NCBI GenBank assembly: GCA_032717465.1
Contig: CM064713.1
Span: 14,704,203-14,768,202, forward strand
Reading direction: 5' to 3'
Length of the DNA stretch: 64,000 nt
Source: Coenobita brevimanus
Lineage: Eukaryota > Arthropoda > Malacostraca > Decapoda > Coenobitidae
A program made the position numbers and the translations under genes. Within the stretch, counting starts at the first letter, position 1. Each line of letters opens with the position of its first letter. The notes beneath the pieces were generated by a model. It was not told where the DNA came from. It worked only from the letters and a program-made list of their open reading frames with translations, and searched no databases. This document shows positions 22,204-34,200 of the stretch, piece by piece.

Positions 22204-25200
22204 GAGTAGACTGTAGCACCAGTCGAGCAGGGCAGTACTCCCGAGGTGGATGGAAAGCTGATGACAGGGAGTGCTGGAGCTCCCGTTTCATCAGCCCTCA
22301 GGACTAGTTCCTGACCATCTCCCTTTGCTGAACTTTTTCAGTGTCTCATTTACACAGAGAGTAGGCCAGCATGCTCTCCAGTACAAATTTCTCTAACTAT
22401 CTTCACCAAACTACATGCACAGTACACACTACACTTCCTATTCAAAAATCAACGAAAATGGCGTCCACTAATCAAGCCTCGGAGTCCCCAGGGGGGGGGA
22501 CCATAAATGCCCCCGCCATCTGCCCCTCTCCCGGTGACGACTCGAGGTGCCTGGAACCACTGTCTGACTCTCTTCTTCTTCATTTCTGCAACATTCGCGG
22601 CCTTTCATCTAACTTTCGCTCTGTTGAGCACCACCTCTCCTCCTCTAAACCTCATCTTCTTTTTCTGACGGAGACTCAGCTGTCTGAGGCAACCGACAGC
22701 AAACCCTTTTCTGTATCCTCCTACTTTCTCTATACTCATTTCAAAGCCAAAGGTGGCTGTTGTGTATACATACGCAACGACTTATCTTGCTCTCGTGTTC
22801 CTGAACTTGATTCTTCTGAATTCTCCACACTCTGGCTTCGGCTTTCCTGTCATTCTCTGACTAAATATATCTGTGCTGTTTACTTATCCCCTAATTCTAC
22901 TGACTATCAAAAATTCTTCGACTATCTTACTTCTACGATGGAACACATTCTGTCCATTTCTCCTTTCTCTGAAATCTCCATTCTTGGAGATTTCAATGTT
23001 CACCACCACCTTTGGCTCTCCTCTCCTTTCACGGATCCACCTGGTGAACAAGCCTACATCTTTTCTATCCTGAATGACCTAGAGCAGCTTGTACAGCACC
23101 CTACCCGTATCCCTGACCGCCTTGGAGAGAGCTCCAACATACTTGACCTCTTCCTCACAACTAATCCTTCTGCTTACTCTGTTAATCTTTTCTCTCCGTT
23201 GGGCTCCTCCGATCACAACCTCATTACCTTAACCTGTCCTATCACTCCGGTACGGCCTGTGGACCCTCCAGGGAAACGTCGTCTGTGGCATTTTGGAGCC
23301 GCGAACTGGGAGGCCCTCAGGCAGTACTTTGATTTTCCCTGGAATGATTATTGCTTCCGTGGCCGTGAGCCATCTGAGTGTGCCTTGCGCATTACGGAGG
23401 TTATTCACTGGGCATGGAAGCATACATTCCCTTCTCATATCCTTTGACTAACGCAAGAAAGCCTTGGTTTAATCACGCTTGTTCTAATGCTGTCCGCAAC
23501 AAGGAGAAGGCCTACAAAGGTACCGGAGCCACCCCACCCCTGAATCACATCATCTTTACGTTTCTGCCCGGAATCGTGCTAAGTCTGTTCTTCGCTCTAC
23601 TAAAAATAATTTCATCCATACTAAATGCTCTCAACTCTCCAACTCGAATTCTTCCCGCTCCTTCTGGCACCTTGCCAAAATCTTTCTAACAACTTTACCT
23701 CATCATCCTTCCCTCCTCTTTTCTACTCTGATGGTTCTGTAGCTATTTCTTCTACTGATAAAGCAGATCTCTTCGCACAGACTTTCTCCTCCAATTCCAC
23801 CTTAGACGATTCCGGTGCTGTTCCTCCATCACTTCTCCCCTCTGACTTCCTCATGGCTGACATTAAAATTTCTTCAGTTGATGTATTTTCTGCCATCACT
23901 GGCCTCAGTACTAACAAGGCATATGGGCCTGATGGGGTCCCTCCTGTTGTTCTCAAGAACTGTGCTTCTGTGCTTACACCCTGCCTAGGCAAACTATTTC
24001 GCCTTGTCTGTCAACTTGTACCTTTCCTTCTTGCTGGAAGTTTGCTCTCATTCAGCCAGTCCCAAAGAAGGGTGACCACTCCCAACCCTCCAACTATCGT
24101 CCAATTGCTTTAACGTCCTGTATTTCAAAAGTTTTCAGTCAATTCTTAATAGAAAAATTTAAGGCATCTTTCCTATCACAACCTTCTTTCCGATCGTCAG
24201 TATGGGTTCCGTCAGGGACGCTCCACTGGCGATCTTCTCACCTACCTTTCAGACTCCTGGTCATCCTCCTTTCGACTTTGGCGAAAGCTTTGCCATTGCA
24301 CTTGACATCTCAAAGGCTTTCGATCGAGTCTGGCATAAATCTTTAATTTCCAAACTGCCCTCCTACGGTTTCTATCCTTCTATCTGTGCCTGCATCGCTA
24401 GCTTCCTTTCTGGTCGTTCTATAGCCGCTGTTGTAGACGGCCATCGTTCTTCTCCTAGATCTATCAACAGTGGTGTTCCTCAGGGCTCTGTCCTATCACC
24501 AACTCTCTTCCTTTTATTCATCAACGATCTTCTAAGCTGTACATCTAACCCTATCCACTCATATGCTGATGACTCCACCCTTCACCTTTCCATTCGGTTC
24601 CCGCAACGCCCATCTCAACAGTTACTTCAAGAAACAAGGGATGAGGCTATGGCACACCTAATGTCTGACTTGGCTCGTATCGCTGACTGGGGTAAAAATA
24701 ATATGGTTGTCTTTAATGCATCTAAGACTCAGTTCTTACACCTATCAACCCGACAAAATCTTCCACAGGTATACCCATTAATGTTTAATAACATTCAGCT
24801 TAATCTTGCATCATCCTTGAACATGCTTGGGGTTTCATTTACTCAGGACTTATCTTGGAAAGACCATATTACATCTCTTGTAAAATCTGCTTCCAAGAGA
24901 TTGGGTGTGCTAAGCCGACTCCGCTCTTTCTTTACCCCTGCATAATTGTTGACTCTATACAGAGGTTTTATCCGCCCCTGTGTGGAGTACAACTCTCTTG
25001 TGTGGGGAGGCTCCCCACATACAGCTCTTCTCAATAGGGTGGAGTCAAAGGCTTTTCGTCTCATTAACTCTCCTCCTCTTACTGACTCTCTTCAACCTCT
25101 GTCTCTTCGCCGCACTGTTGCATCTTTATCTCTTTTCTATCGCTACTTTAATGGTCACTGCTCCTCTAAACTGTCTGCTTGCATTCCTCCACCTCTACGA

Positions 25201-25516
25201 CGGGCGCATAGCACCCGTCTGGCAGCAAACTCTCATCCCTTTTCTGTCCAGCTCTCTAATGCAAGAGTTAACCGTTACTCCCAGTCTTTCATTTATGCAA
25301 CAGGTCAGCTCTGGAACTGTCTCCCTCTATCTGTATTTCCTGCTGCCTATGATCTTCAGTCTTTCAAACGCAGTGTGTCCAGGCATCTCCAAATGATCGG
25401 ATCTTGAATTTGGCTCTCTATTGTATTTTGTTTTTCTCTTGGAGGGAACCGTTACTGCGGGCCATGGCCTTTGGTTCCTTCTTCCTCGCATTAAAAAAAA
25501 AAAAAAAAAAAAAAAA
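22204..25516 (+). mobile_element. Joc-B LINE copy 2, full length
   Basis: Starts GAGTAGACTG and ends in a poly(A) of about 25 bases. A short duplication AAGTG flanks it. The empty site is visible at the matching point of Tig-G copy 1 (CATTACCAAGTGTGGGCC near 20500). Very similar to copy 1 over its whole length. Confidence 0.93.
22459..25407 (+). pseudogene. Joc-B endonuclease plus reverse transcriptase, copy 2
   Basis: From ATG 22459 the frame is open through the G run (9 G here, in frame) and the whole endonuclease to 23447. A one-base loss near 23406 shifts it. Further shifts lie at about 24004, 24135 and 24270. The RT palm (22-kb copy: ALDISKAFDRVWHK, GVPQGSVLSPTLF, YADDSTLH) is open from 24202 to a CAA-to-TAA stop at 24945, followed by an open C-terminus to 25407. 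Confidence 0.9.
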
Positions 25517-26686
25517 AGTGTGGGCCAATTTGGTAATGAAGCGGAATAATGCATTAACAAATGGATTTTTCACATGTATGAGGATACACAGGATGGAGAT
25601 GGTGGATTGTTTGCTCTCTCTGATTAATCTGCTACCCTACATAGTGTGAAAATAATCAACATGGTGTTAATTATAAGGAGAGTGATTACATGTTTTTCCA
25701 CTTGTATATATAATTAGTGAAGAATTAATGCTAGCTTTACAAATTTGGTAATGAAAGTTGAGCAGATTGGTAATGTGGCCGTTGCGATCTGGCAACTCTG
25801 TTACCCTGCCAACATCAACAGTCACAGTCTAACTTTGATCGAGAGCAGATGCTCATAGCAGTGCAAGCCACAGGTGCTTGTTTTTTGCGAATAAACAGTG
25901 AATAAACTGCAATACCTTGCCACTAGAACACACAGGAATTTACAGTGTTGTGCAGTGTTAAGAAATTAGAATTTAGAGTGCAGAGGATTAACTGTGGACT
26001 GCAAACTGGCGGTTCAAACCAGTCCAGGAGCAAGGGACTTGTAAGTACCCAGAATGTTTAATATTGTATAAACTCACCTCTAAAACCTCATTTTATGGTT
26101 CTTTTGCATTTATTTCAGACTTTTATGTCCCTTATTGGTGTTATTTGGGTCTTAAATAGGTGCAATGCATGTCCAGAGGGAGCTGTATAGGTGTTTTTCT
26201 GAGTTAGGGTCCATAAGTACAAGTCCATAAACTGGGGCCCAATATCCGGACAGGACCACTATCTGGACCTGCCTATGGCTCTATTACGTCGGATACTGGA
26301 GGGATTACTGTATCTCAATATTTTTCAGTAATTCCCAAAAACATATGCAAATGGTTTGCGCTTGCACTTTGCAACATTGCACAAGCTAAATATTTGTCAG
26401 ATTGCGCATTTGCGCTTGCGCAAGGTAGTGAACTGTGGATTGTGCTTTGCACTTGTGCAAGGTCCTTCTTCGTTTGTGCTGCCCACCACTACCAGACTTG
26501 ATTGAAAGCCTTTAAGATATCTAGTGCACTGGCAAAGCTTTCGCCAAACTCCCGAAAGAAGGATGTCCAGGAGTCTGAAAGGTCGGCGAGAAGATCGCCA
26601 GTGGAGCGTCCCTGATGGAACCCATACTGGCGATCAGTTCAAAAACTTTTGAGACACAGGATGTTAAAGCAATTGGGTGATAGTTA

Positions 26687-28080
26687 CACCCACCACAAAT
26701 TGAGTTAGGACCTACACACAAAATTGCTATGGGAGAGTTGTCTGTCTCTGCTTTGTCTTTCCACCTCTACCAAGTGAATTTTTTGGGCAAGAAGTAACTG
26801 GCAACTCCTCTGGGTTGGCAGGAGGTGGTGAAACACTCAGCACGTCAGTGCTTGCCCAGAAGCGGGAGTGGGAGTGTATGTTCCTGTCGCTCCGAGCTTG
26901 CACCTCCCTCTTTTCTCGTATGCACTGCTATTTGCCCTGATAATTTCCTAGAGTCGAGTTGTCGTGCCTGGAGAGTACTGCTCAAGGGATGAGAGGGTCT
27001 GTAACATTGCATGGGGGCAGGACAATGTCCATATCAACACGATTTGTGAACGTACTGGACGTGCAAAGTCGACCGTCATGAAGATTCTTGCTGCAAAACG
27101 CAGACTGCCACCTGATGTCGTACCAGAGCACAAGCATGGCAGTGGAAAGAAGAGGACGACTTCCAGAGGTACGGATAGGCTTCTGAAGAGGGAAGTAATC
27201 GAGAACCTTCGACTGACAGCAGCAGAATTGAAGAGAATGCATCCACAACTATTACAAGACATCTCAATTCAAACTATCCAACACCATTTGCAGGAGCTGG
27301 GTTTGCCAAGCCACAGCCAAGAAATCGCTTCTCACTGACTGCATGAAGAAGCAGTGCACTCAGTTTGCCAAGAAGTATGCACACTGGACATCAGATTAGT
27401 GGAAAAAAGTTGTTTTCAGATGAAAGCACATTTCAAGTGTTCCAGGTGCGTTCTACCAAGGTTTATTGCCCTGCCTCCCGTAGTTTATATGACCCTGCTT
27501 ACACAGTGCCGACCGTTTAAGCACCCACAATCAGTAATGGTATGGAGGTGTTTCTCAGGTCAAATGAGACGGGGAGGACTCTACTTTCTCCCTAAGAACT
27601 TGATGATGAATGGTGGCTGGTACATTCAAGTTCTGAAAGATCATTTGTTAAACTTTTTTGCTATTCTTGGGTGCGACTTTTTCACGCACGATTCAGCTTC
27701 ATGTCACAAGTCAAGAAAGCTGACAAAAAGCCTTCAGGATAATCGGACTGAGGTCCTCGACTGGCCTGGCAACAGTCCGGATCTAAATCCGATAGAAAAC
27801 TGCTGGGTTAAGATGTAGAAAATCATGGCAGAGAATAAGATGCCCAATGTGGGCAACTCAAGACTGAACTGACAAGTTTGGTGCAAAGAAATGTCCTTAG
27901 ATTACATTAGAGATCTAAGTGATTCCATGCCAAAATGCATCCAACTGGTCCTGAAAAACAAGGGAAACATGATTTCATATTAATGAATGGCATTTCATGA
28001 ACAAAGATTGTGATATACTGTGATTTCTGTGTTTTTTAATACCTTGTGGGGGGAGGTCCTACGTCAATTTACGGTAGATG
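26687..28080 (+). mobile_element. Tc1-H copy 2, in Joc-B copy 3
   Basis: 1394 bp with the same inverted ends as copy 1 (GCAAATTGACTTAGG-type cores; here ACAAATTGAGTTAGG and, in reverse, GTAAATTGACGTAGG), flanked by TA. Better preserved than copy 1. Confidence 0.9.
26966..27850 (+). pseudogene. Tc1-H transposase pseudogene, copy 2
   Basis: Start codon is GTG where copy 1 has ATG. The HTH region NTICERTGRAKSTVMKIL is followed by HPQLLQDISIQTIQ. A shift near 27330 is followed by the catalytic part: FSDEST (first Asp), HDSASCHKSRK (second Asp) and WPGNSPDLNPIENCW (Glu). There are 34 residues between the second Asp and the Glu, so this is DD34E. Confidence 0.88.
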
Positions 28081-28082
28081 TA

Positions 28083-28857
28083 GACGGTTTGGAATGGTCA
28101 CCCTTCTTTGGGACTGGCTGAATAAGAGCAAATTTCCAGCAAGAAGGAAAGGTACAAGCTGACAGACAAGGCAAAAGAGTTTACCTAAGCGGGGTGTAAG
28201 CACAGAAGCACAGTTCTTGAGGATAACAGGAGGGACCCTATCAGGCCCATATGCCTTGTTGGTATTAAGGCCAGTGATGGCAGAAAATACATCAGTTGAA
28301 AAAATTCTAATGTCAGCCATGAGGAAGTCAGAGGGGGGAAGTGATGGGGGAACAGCACCGGAATCGTCCAAGGTGGAATTGGATATGAGGAAGTCTGAGC
28401 AAAGAGATCTGCTTTGTCAGTTGAAGTAGCTATAGAGCCATCAGAGTAGAAAAGAGGAGGAGGGAAGGATGATGAGGTAAAGATGTTAGAAAAGTTTTTG
28501 GCAAGGTGCCTGAAGGAGTGGGAAGAATTCGTTAGTGTTGAGAACATTTAGTACGAATGAAATCATTTTTACCACAGCAAAGAACAGACTTTGCACAATT
28601 CCGGGCAGAAACATAAAAATGATGTGATTCTGGGGTGGACTGGCTCTGGTACCCTTTATAGGTTTTTTGCATTAGTCAAAGGATATGGGATTGGAATGTA
28701 TGCTTCCATGCCCAAGAGAATAACCTAGGTAATGAGAATGGCACACTCAGATGGCTCCTGGCCATGGAAGCAATAATCATTCCAAGGAAAATCAAGGAAG
28801 TACTGCCTGAGGGCCTCCCAATCAGCAGCTCCAAAGTGCTTGACATATTTAGAAGGG
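28083..28857 (-). pseudogene. Joc-B endonuclease-RT linker and RT start, copy 3
   Basis: Carries KAYGPDRVPPVILKN and TPRLGKLF of the RT start and an upstream linker matching Joc-B. Near 28835 the sequence differs from copy 1 but stays alignable (PSKYVKHFGAADW against [13 protein letters not shown]), so this is a different Joc-B subfamily. Confidence 0.75.
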
Positions 28858-29232
28858 ATATGAGGCATCTAGCGGCAGAGACGTATGCGCTAAAAATGGC
28901 CGATGGTGAGTTATTCCTGCCAATATGTAGGTGGAGCCTTCTAGATCCTCCCCTCCCTGTATAAAGCTACATACAAAAAGGACCCTTATGGCTGGCTGGC
29001 AGATGAGCATGCGTCGCTTGTTTTAGGCCTTGAAAATCCATAGAGGAAGTCTGCTCCCACAAGGCAGAAGGACGTATGGGCCATGAGCGGCTAGCCATTG
29101 GGAGGCCGCATCTCAGTACTAGCCCCCAGCCTCAGCCAGTCCCCCACCAGTGTCCCCCTAAACCTCGCATGTGGTTGATGGGCTGCACTGTCCTCTGCCC
29201 ATTTTGAGTGCTTTGAGTATTTTTAATTAAAA
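28858..29232. other. Spacer, nothing recognised
   Basis: The first 30 bp recur in inverted orientation at 35330-35362. The rest is unassigned. Confidence 0.45.
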
Positions 29233-29240
29233 ATTTACAA

Positions 29241-30690
29241 CATCATCATCATCATCTAGACCTCCTTTCCCACCCAAGGGCAGGGTGAGGAGTAGCAATG
29301 TCCAGACAGCCCAAAATTGCCCAATCCAATGGGCCACGCTTCCATTCACTCATCATTCAAGCCCCCGGAATCTTGGCTCTATCGGATACGCCGAAAACAT
29401 TCACCACATTCTGTGACTTTACATAATTGTTTCCGACAGAGTCAATCCAGACCCTGCCACGTTAAAAAGGGGTGCCAAAAATCCCTGATCATGCACTTCT
29501 CGTCACAAAATTCATCCAGCCAGCTCGATCTCCTGTCAGTTCCCTAGCCTCACCAACTTCCAAACCTCTCTTCCTCACACATTCATCCACCATATCTCTC
29601 CACCTTCTCCTTGGCCTACCTCGCCACCTCCCTCCTTCGAATTCGCTCAGATATACCTTCTTCACCACTCTATTGTTATCCATTCTCTCCACATGACCAA
29701 ACCATCTCAGTGCACTCTCTTCGATTCTGGTGTCCACCGACTTCCTCACTCCGCATCTTTCATGAATCACATTATTTCGTATCCTATCCACCCTCTGTAC
29801 TACACATATATTCCTCTGCAGTCCCATCTCCACTGCTCTTACTCTTGACTTTTCATTTTCATGTCACACCATAGTCTCACATCCATACGTTAAAGTTGGC
29901 ACTAACACTCCTTCATGTAAGCCTCGTGCAGCTGCAACACTCAATCTTCTGTTTCTTATCAAGGCCTTCAGAGTACCAGCTACTTTTCTTCCTTGTGTCA
30001 CTCTACTTTCAACTTCTTTTGCACATTCTCCTCTCTTTTCTATCACTGTACCCACGTATTTGAACTCTCTCACCGATTCCAATCTCTCTCCATTCACTGT
30101 GACATCACACTGGGAGTCACCTTCTCTCTCAATAACCATCACTTTACTCTTTTCTACATTTACTCTCAAGGATCGACACTTACAGACATCAGCAAAACTC
30201 TGCACTAGCCTACCAAGTTCTTGTCCAGTACTTGCAAGCAGTACTGCACCATCAGCATACAAGAAATTTGAGATATTCCATCCATCACCACTCATTACCA
30301 ATGCCATCCCTCTCTCCATTACTCATGTTTTCACTTCTCCCATCACCCCATCCACATATACATTGAACAACCATGGGGACATCACAAAACCTTGTCACAT
30401 GCCCAACTGATTGTGAACCATTCACTTAGATGCCCATTAACCCTGACGTATGCTTCACTACCATCATAAAAACTCTTGACGGCACCTAGCAGCTTACCCT
30501 CTACACCGTACATAAGCAAAACTTTCCACAATCCTTCTCTGTCCACTTTGTCATATGCTTTTTCCAGATCCATGAATGTCTTAAACACCTTATGGTCCTT
30601 CTCACAAGCCTTCTCTACTATCTGTCTCACTGCAAATATTTGCTCCACACATCCTCTGCCACTCCTAAAGCTACCCTGTTCATCACTCAC
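29241..30690 (-). mobile_element. RTE-C LINE copy, 5'-truncated, with target duplication
   Basis: Antisense RTE-C. The (CATCAT)n tail at 29241 and about 240 bp of 3' UTR precede the RT coding region. An 8-bp duplication ATTTACAA flanks it (29233-29240 and 30691-30698). The 5' end was truncated within the RT fingers. Confidence 0.92.
29489..30690 (-). pseudogene. RTE-C reverse transcriptase, broken
   Basis: In order: DEQGGFRSGRGCVEQIF, MDLEKAYDKVDREGLW, a shift near 30390 in the Gly-Met-Arg-Gln-Gly palm loop, FLYADGAVLLAS where the catalytic YADD has become YADG, NVEKSKVMV, FKYVGTVIEKRG, LVPTLTYGCETMV, then LRWFGHVERMDNN and GRPRRRWRDMVDECV. Dead by frameshift and by the changed second catalytic Asp. 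Confidence 0.88.
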
Positions 30691-30792
30691 ATTTACAATA
30701 TAAAAATTAATCAAAAATCAAGAAATTGCATTATTAATATAAAACTTTCACAGTTTATTAATTTTCTATCTATCTATCTATAGCCCGACGCC

Positions 30793-33700
30793 CTAATCCC
30801 GCAAAGGGTGGCCGCAGACAAAACGCCTCCAAGTCACTCTGTCACCCACCATTTGACTCCCCTCCCCCCACCTCACCCCCCCCTCCCTCATATACCTCTC
30901 AACTCCATCCCTCCACCTCATCCTCGGTCTACCTCTCCCTCTCCCTCCCTCCACCTCACCTACATACACCCTCTTAGTCAGTCTTTCATTCTCCATCCTC
31001 TCCACATGTCCAAACCACCTCAGTGTATTTCTCCTAATCTTTTCAACCACATCCACATCTACCCCACAACGTTCCTTCACTTCTTCATTCGTCAACCTGT
31101 CCCTCCATGTCACTCCACATGCTCCTCTCAAGTAACTCATTTCCACTGCTCTCACTCTTGACTTGTTCCCCTCTTGCAAGGTCCACGCCTCGCTTCCATA
31201 CGTCAGGGTAGGGATCACAATACCATCATGCAGTGACTTCTTAACTTCCATACTCACCTCCCTATTTCTCATCACTGCTTTCAGTGTGCCAACAACCTTC
31301 CTTCCCTGCTGTACCCTTTCATGTACTTCATCCCCCAAAGTTCCATCCTTACTCATCACACTACCCAAGTACTTGAATGCACTCACATTCTCCATATCCT
31401 CACCATCCAACCTCACTGCACACTCTGTGACTTCATTCCTCTCAAACACCATAACTTTACTTTTGTTTACATTAACTTTCAGCTTCCTCCTCCTACACAC
31501 TGTCCCAAATTCATTCACCAAACCTTGCAACTCCCATTCATCTTCACTCAACAATACTGTATCATCAGCAAATAGCAACACCGGAAGCTTCCAAAACTCA
31601 CCCTCATTCATTAGGGCCACCCCACATCCACTGCCCTACCTTGTACCTCCTTTACGACCCCATCCATATATATATTAAACAGCCATGGAGACATTACGCA
31701 CCCCTGTTTCAGTCCCACATTGAGATCAAAGAACTCACTCAGCTCACCATCCACTCGCACCGTAGCCCTAGCTCCCTCGTACATACTCTTCACAGCACTC
31801 AACAATTTCCCCTCCACTCCATATATTCTTAATACCTTCCACATACCTTTCCTATCTATTCTGTCATAAGCTTTCTCCAAGTCCATGAAGGCAGCGTACA
31901 CTTTCCTTCCCTTCTCTCTAGATACTTCTCCACTAAACATCTTAGAACAAATATCTGATCTACACACCCTTTTCCCTTCCTAAATCCCCCTTGTTCTTCT
32001 CCAACTAGCTCCTCTGTCATATGCCTAACCCTATCAATGAGTATTCTACCATATATTTTACCAGTCACACTAAGAAGGCAAATACCCCTATGGTTACCAC
32101 ATACTCTCTCTCCCCTTTTCCTTTGTACAGAGGAACAATTATACCTGATTTCCAGTCCTCTGGAACCCTTCCCTCTTCCCAAGCCAATCTACACAACTTC
32201 CATATCCACTCCACAACAATCTCACCCCATACCTAAGCATTTCACCACACACTCCATCAATTCCTGGGGCCTTTCCCAGCTTAATCTTCTTCATCGCTTC
32301 CACTACTTCCGACCTACTGATCTCTTCCTCCCTCCTCTCATCTCTTCTTCTCCCAGCCATTCCCCAACCACTTATACTCACACTGCTCTCACTCTCTACA
32401 TTCAACAAATCCTCAAAGTGCTCCTTCCATCTCCTCAATTTCTCTCTCTTTTCTCCACCAACAATCTATTATTCCTATCTTTCACTCCCCTACTATTTCC
32501 CCTTTCACACTGCCTTACTTTCTTTACCTCCTTCCAAAACAATTTCTTACTCTCCCTCCATTTCACACTCAGATTCCTCCCAAACTCTTCATCCACTTTC
32601 TTCTTACTCTCCTTCACCAGTCTCTTAACCTCCCTTCTCCTGCTCACATATACCTCTCTCTTCTCTCTCTCATCTTCTCCCCTACCTCTACTCGCCAACC
32701 ATTCACCATATGCCTTCTTCTTTTGTTCCACAGCTCTGCTTCACCCTCATCATTCCACCATGCTGTCCCTTGCACACCCTTGCATCTCCTCCTCACTCCA
32801 CAAACTGCCTCACACGTTGCGCTTATCTCTTCCGTGAATATCTTACATACGTCTTCCACCCCTTCCATCTGCTCTAGCTCATACCTTCCCAATCTTTCTT
32901 CCACTATGCTCTTATACTCTGTCCTCTTCTCACTATCTTGCAATTTCTCCACTCTTCTCACAGGAGTTGCTTCCTCCTGTCTTCCCCTTCGTCTCATCAC
33001 CCACTTTCTTTGCAGCTCTAACTTGGCCATCACTAAGTGATGGTCCGAGACTCCATTCCCCCACCCTCTCCACACTCTTGCATCCAACACTTGTCTTCTC
33101 ATTCGCTCATCCACACACACACGTAGTCTATCATTGCCTTTCGTTCAACAAGTTCACCATCCATCCTCCTCATTACTCTCCATGTATACCGGTGGATCAT
33201 CTTATGTCGAAAGTAGGTGTTGGCTATTGCCAACCCCTTACCAGCACAGATGTCCACCAAAGCACTACCATTCCCATCTACTTCCGCTGGCACACCCCAC
33301 TGACCAACCACTCCATCCACTCGTACATTCCCGACTTTGCCATTCATGTCTCCAATCAACAGCACTCTCTCGCTCCTCTCAAACTTGTCCATACATGCTT
33401 CTACTCTCGCCTCAAAACTCATCTTTCACTCTTGCCACTCGATCCTCAGTTGGAGCATACACACATACAATCGCCCATGCTTGTATACCTACTTTCATCC
33501 TCACCCATACAATCCTTGCACCCACTGTTCCATACTCTCTTATATTCTCCTTCCACTTCTTGCTTATCATCAGACATACTCCCTCTCTTGCCCTCTCATC
33601 CTCACTGACTCCCGCACATATACCTACACCGTATTCCCATTCTCTCATCCTTTCACCTTTCCATTTAGTTTCAGTCAATCCACATATATCCACTTTTGCA

Positions 33701-33807
33701 TCCTCAAGCACCTGGACAATCTCTCTCTCTTTCACTTCATCATTCACTCCTCTCACATTCCACGTTCCTACTCTCAGAATGTCCTTTGTCCGTTCCTTAG
33801 TTGTCAA
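30793..33807 (-). pseudogene. RTE-A polyprotein, copy 5, several frameshifts
   Basis: Start ATG 33807 lies just before VGTWNVRG. The endonuclease (TETKWKGE, YAPTEDR, LIGDMNGKVGNV, NGVSDHHLVM) is followed by a basic linker, the RT (GGFRKGKGCVDQIF, DLEKAYDRIDRKGMW, LKQGCVMSPWLF, LLFADDTVLLSED) and a C-terminal domain with LRWFGHVERM and GRPRMRWRDGVERYM ending GHPLRD. Shifts near 33420, 33110, 32730, 32435, 32160, 31960 and 31615. All catalytic residues are still present. Confidence 0.9.
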
Positions 33808-33963
33808 CGTATGGTCCGTCCGGGTCCGAGGCGCTTTATTTGCTTTTTTAGTTAGTTCTTTTTACGGGGTGGGGCACTAACCCACCACCAACCCTTTTAG
33901 TCGCCTCGTACGACAAGCAGGGATACTGGGGGAGTATTCTTGAAACCCCCCTACCCCCAGGGG
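33808..33963 (-). promoter_or_regulatory. Structured 5' UTR of RTE-A
   Basis: Three stems can be drawn on the minus strand. A 7-bp stem pairs 33960-33954 (CTGGGGG) with 33932-33926. A two-part stem has CCCT/AGGG outside and GTCG/CGAC inside (33922-33892). A 6-bp hairpin GGTGGG/CCCACC (33886-33868) has the loop TTAGTGC. The last has a compensatory base-pair change in copy 1 and in the mini element. It could act as promoter, ribosome-entry or processing element; that is inference. Confidence 0.6.
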
Positions 33964-33974
33964 TTATTAATTTT

Positions 33975-34200
33975 TATATTTATATTTATTTGGATCACAT
34001 AATTATAACCCATGTTAATATTTTGTGTATGACCCCCAATGAGGAGGTGTGCGTTTGTGTCTTTGGTTTTGGTTTTTGTTCGTTATTTTTTCTAAACAAT
34101 GGATTCATTAAATTGCATTTTTTGAGAGCATTACATTGATATAAAACAACATTAGTTTTTTCTTTATACCTTTTACGTACACATTCTTCAAATTTAAGCT
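33975..34200. other. AT-rich spacer, nothing recognised
   Basis: No ORF or repeat seen. Confidence 0.5.

Larger units (their letters stand above)
21945..26310 (+). mobile_element. Tig-G copy 2, split by Joc-B copy 2
   Basis: Colinear with Tig-G copy 1 on both sides of the Joc-B insertion (21945-22203 and 25517-26310). Flanked by TA at both ends. Inserted in hAT-J. Confidence 0.9.
19856..26491. mobile_element. hAT-J, non-coding hAT-like element holding nested insertions
   Basis: Ends are CAGTGCTGGGCAGG on the left and, in reverse, TAGTGGTGGGCAG on the right. The 8-bp target duplication is CCAGACTC (19848-19855) and CCAGACTT (26492-26499), matching the uninterrupted Joc-B sequence. Both 8 bp and the CAGNG-type ends fit the hAT superfamily. 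Own sequence is 19856-20251, 21340-21944 and 26311-26491; no transposase is seen. Both ends are rich in TTGCGC and GCGCAA. Confidence 0.78.
18675..28857 (-). mobile_element. Joc-B copy 3, old, split by hAT-J and Tc1-H
   Basis: Antisense Joc-B. The poly(T) at 18675-18703 marks its 3' end. Segment 18704-19855 covers the C-terminal RT; it resumes at 26492-26684 and again at 28083-28857. The three parts are colinear with copy 1. hAT-J occupies the first gap with an 8-bp duplication, and Tc1-H the second at a TA. The 5' side is truncated near the endonuclease-RT linker. Confidence 0.9.
30766..33963 (-). mobile_element. RTE-A LINE copy 5, full length with 11-bp target duplication
   Basis: The most complete RTE-A. 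Bounded by TTATTAATTTT at 30755-30765 and 33964-33974, so both ends are exact. Length 3198 bp, with a 5' UTR of about 156 nt, one ORF region of about 1005 codons, a 3' UTR of about 25 nt and a (TATC)n tail on the plus strand. A different subfamily from copies 1, 4 and 7 in 3' end and 5' hairpin. The short 3' UTR, microsatellite tail and single ORF fit the RTE clade. Confidence 0.94.

Noticed and set aside
28764..28964. Frame with GGTGAGTTATTC that looks like an exon with donor site
   Set aside because: The first half is Joc-B antisense and 30 bp of the rest recurs at 35330, so it is repeat sequence.
33838..33963. HDV-like self-cleaving ribozyme at the RTE-A 5' end
   Set aside because: Stems exist, but I cannot arrange them into the nested double pseudoknot or place the active-site C; kept only as a structured UTR.
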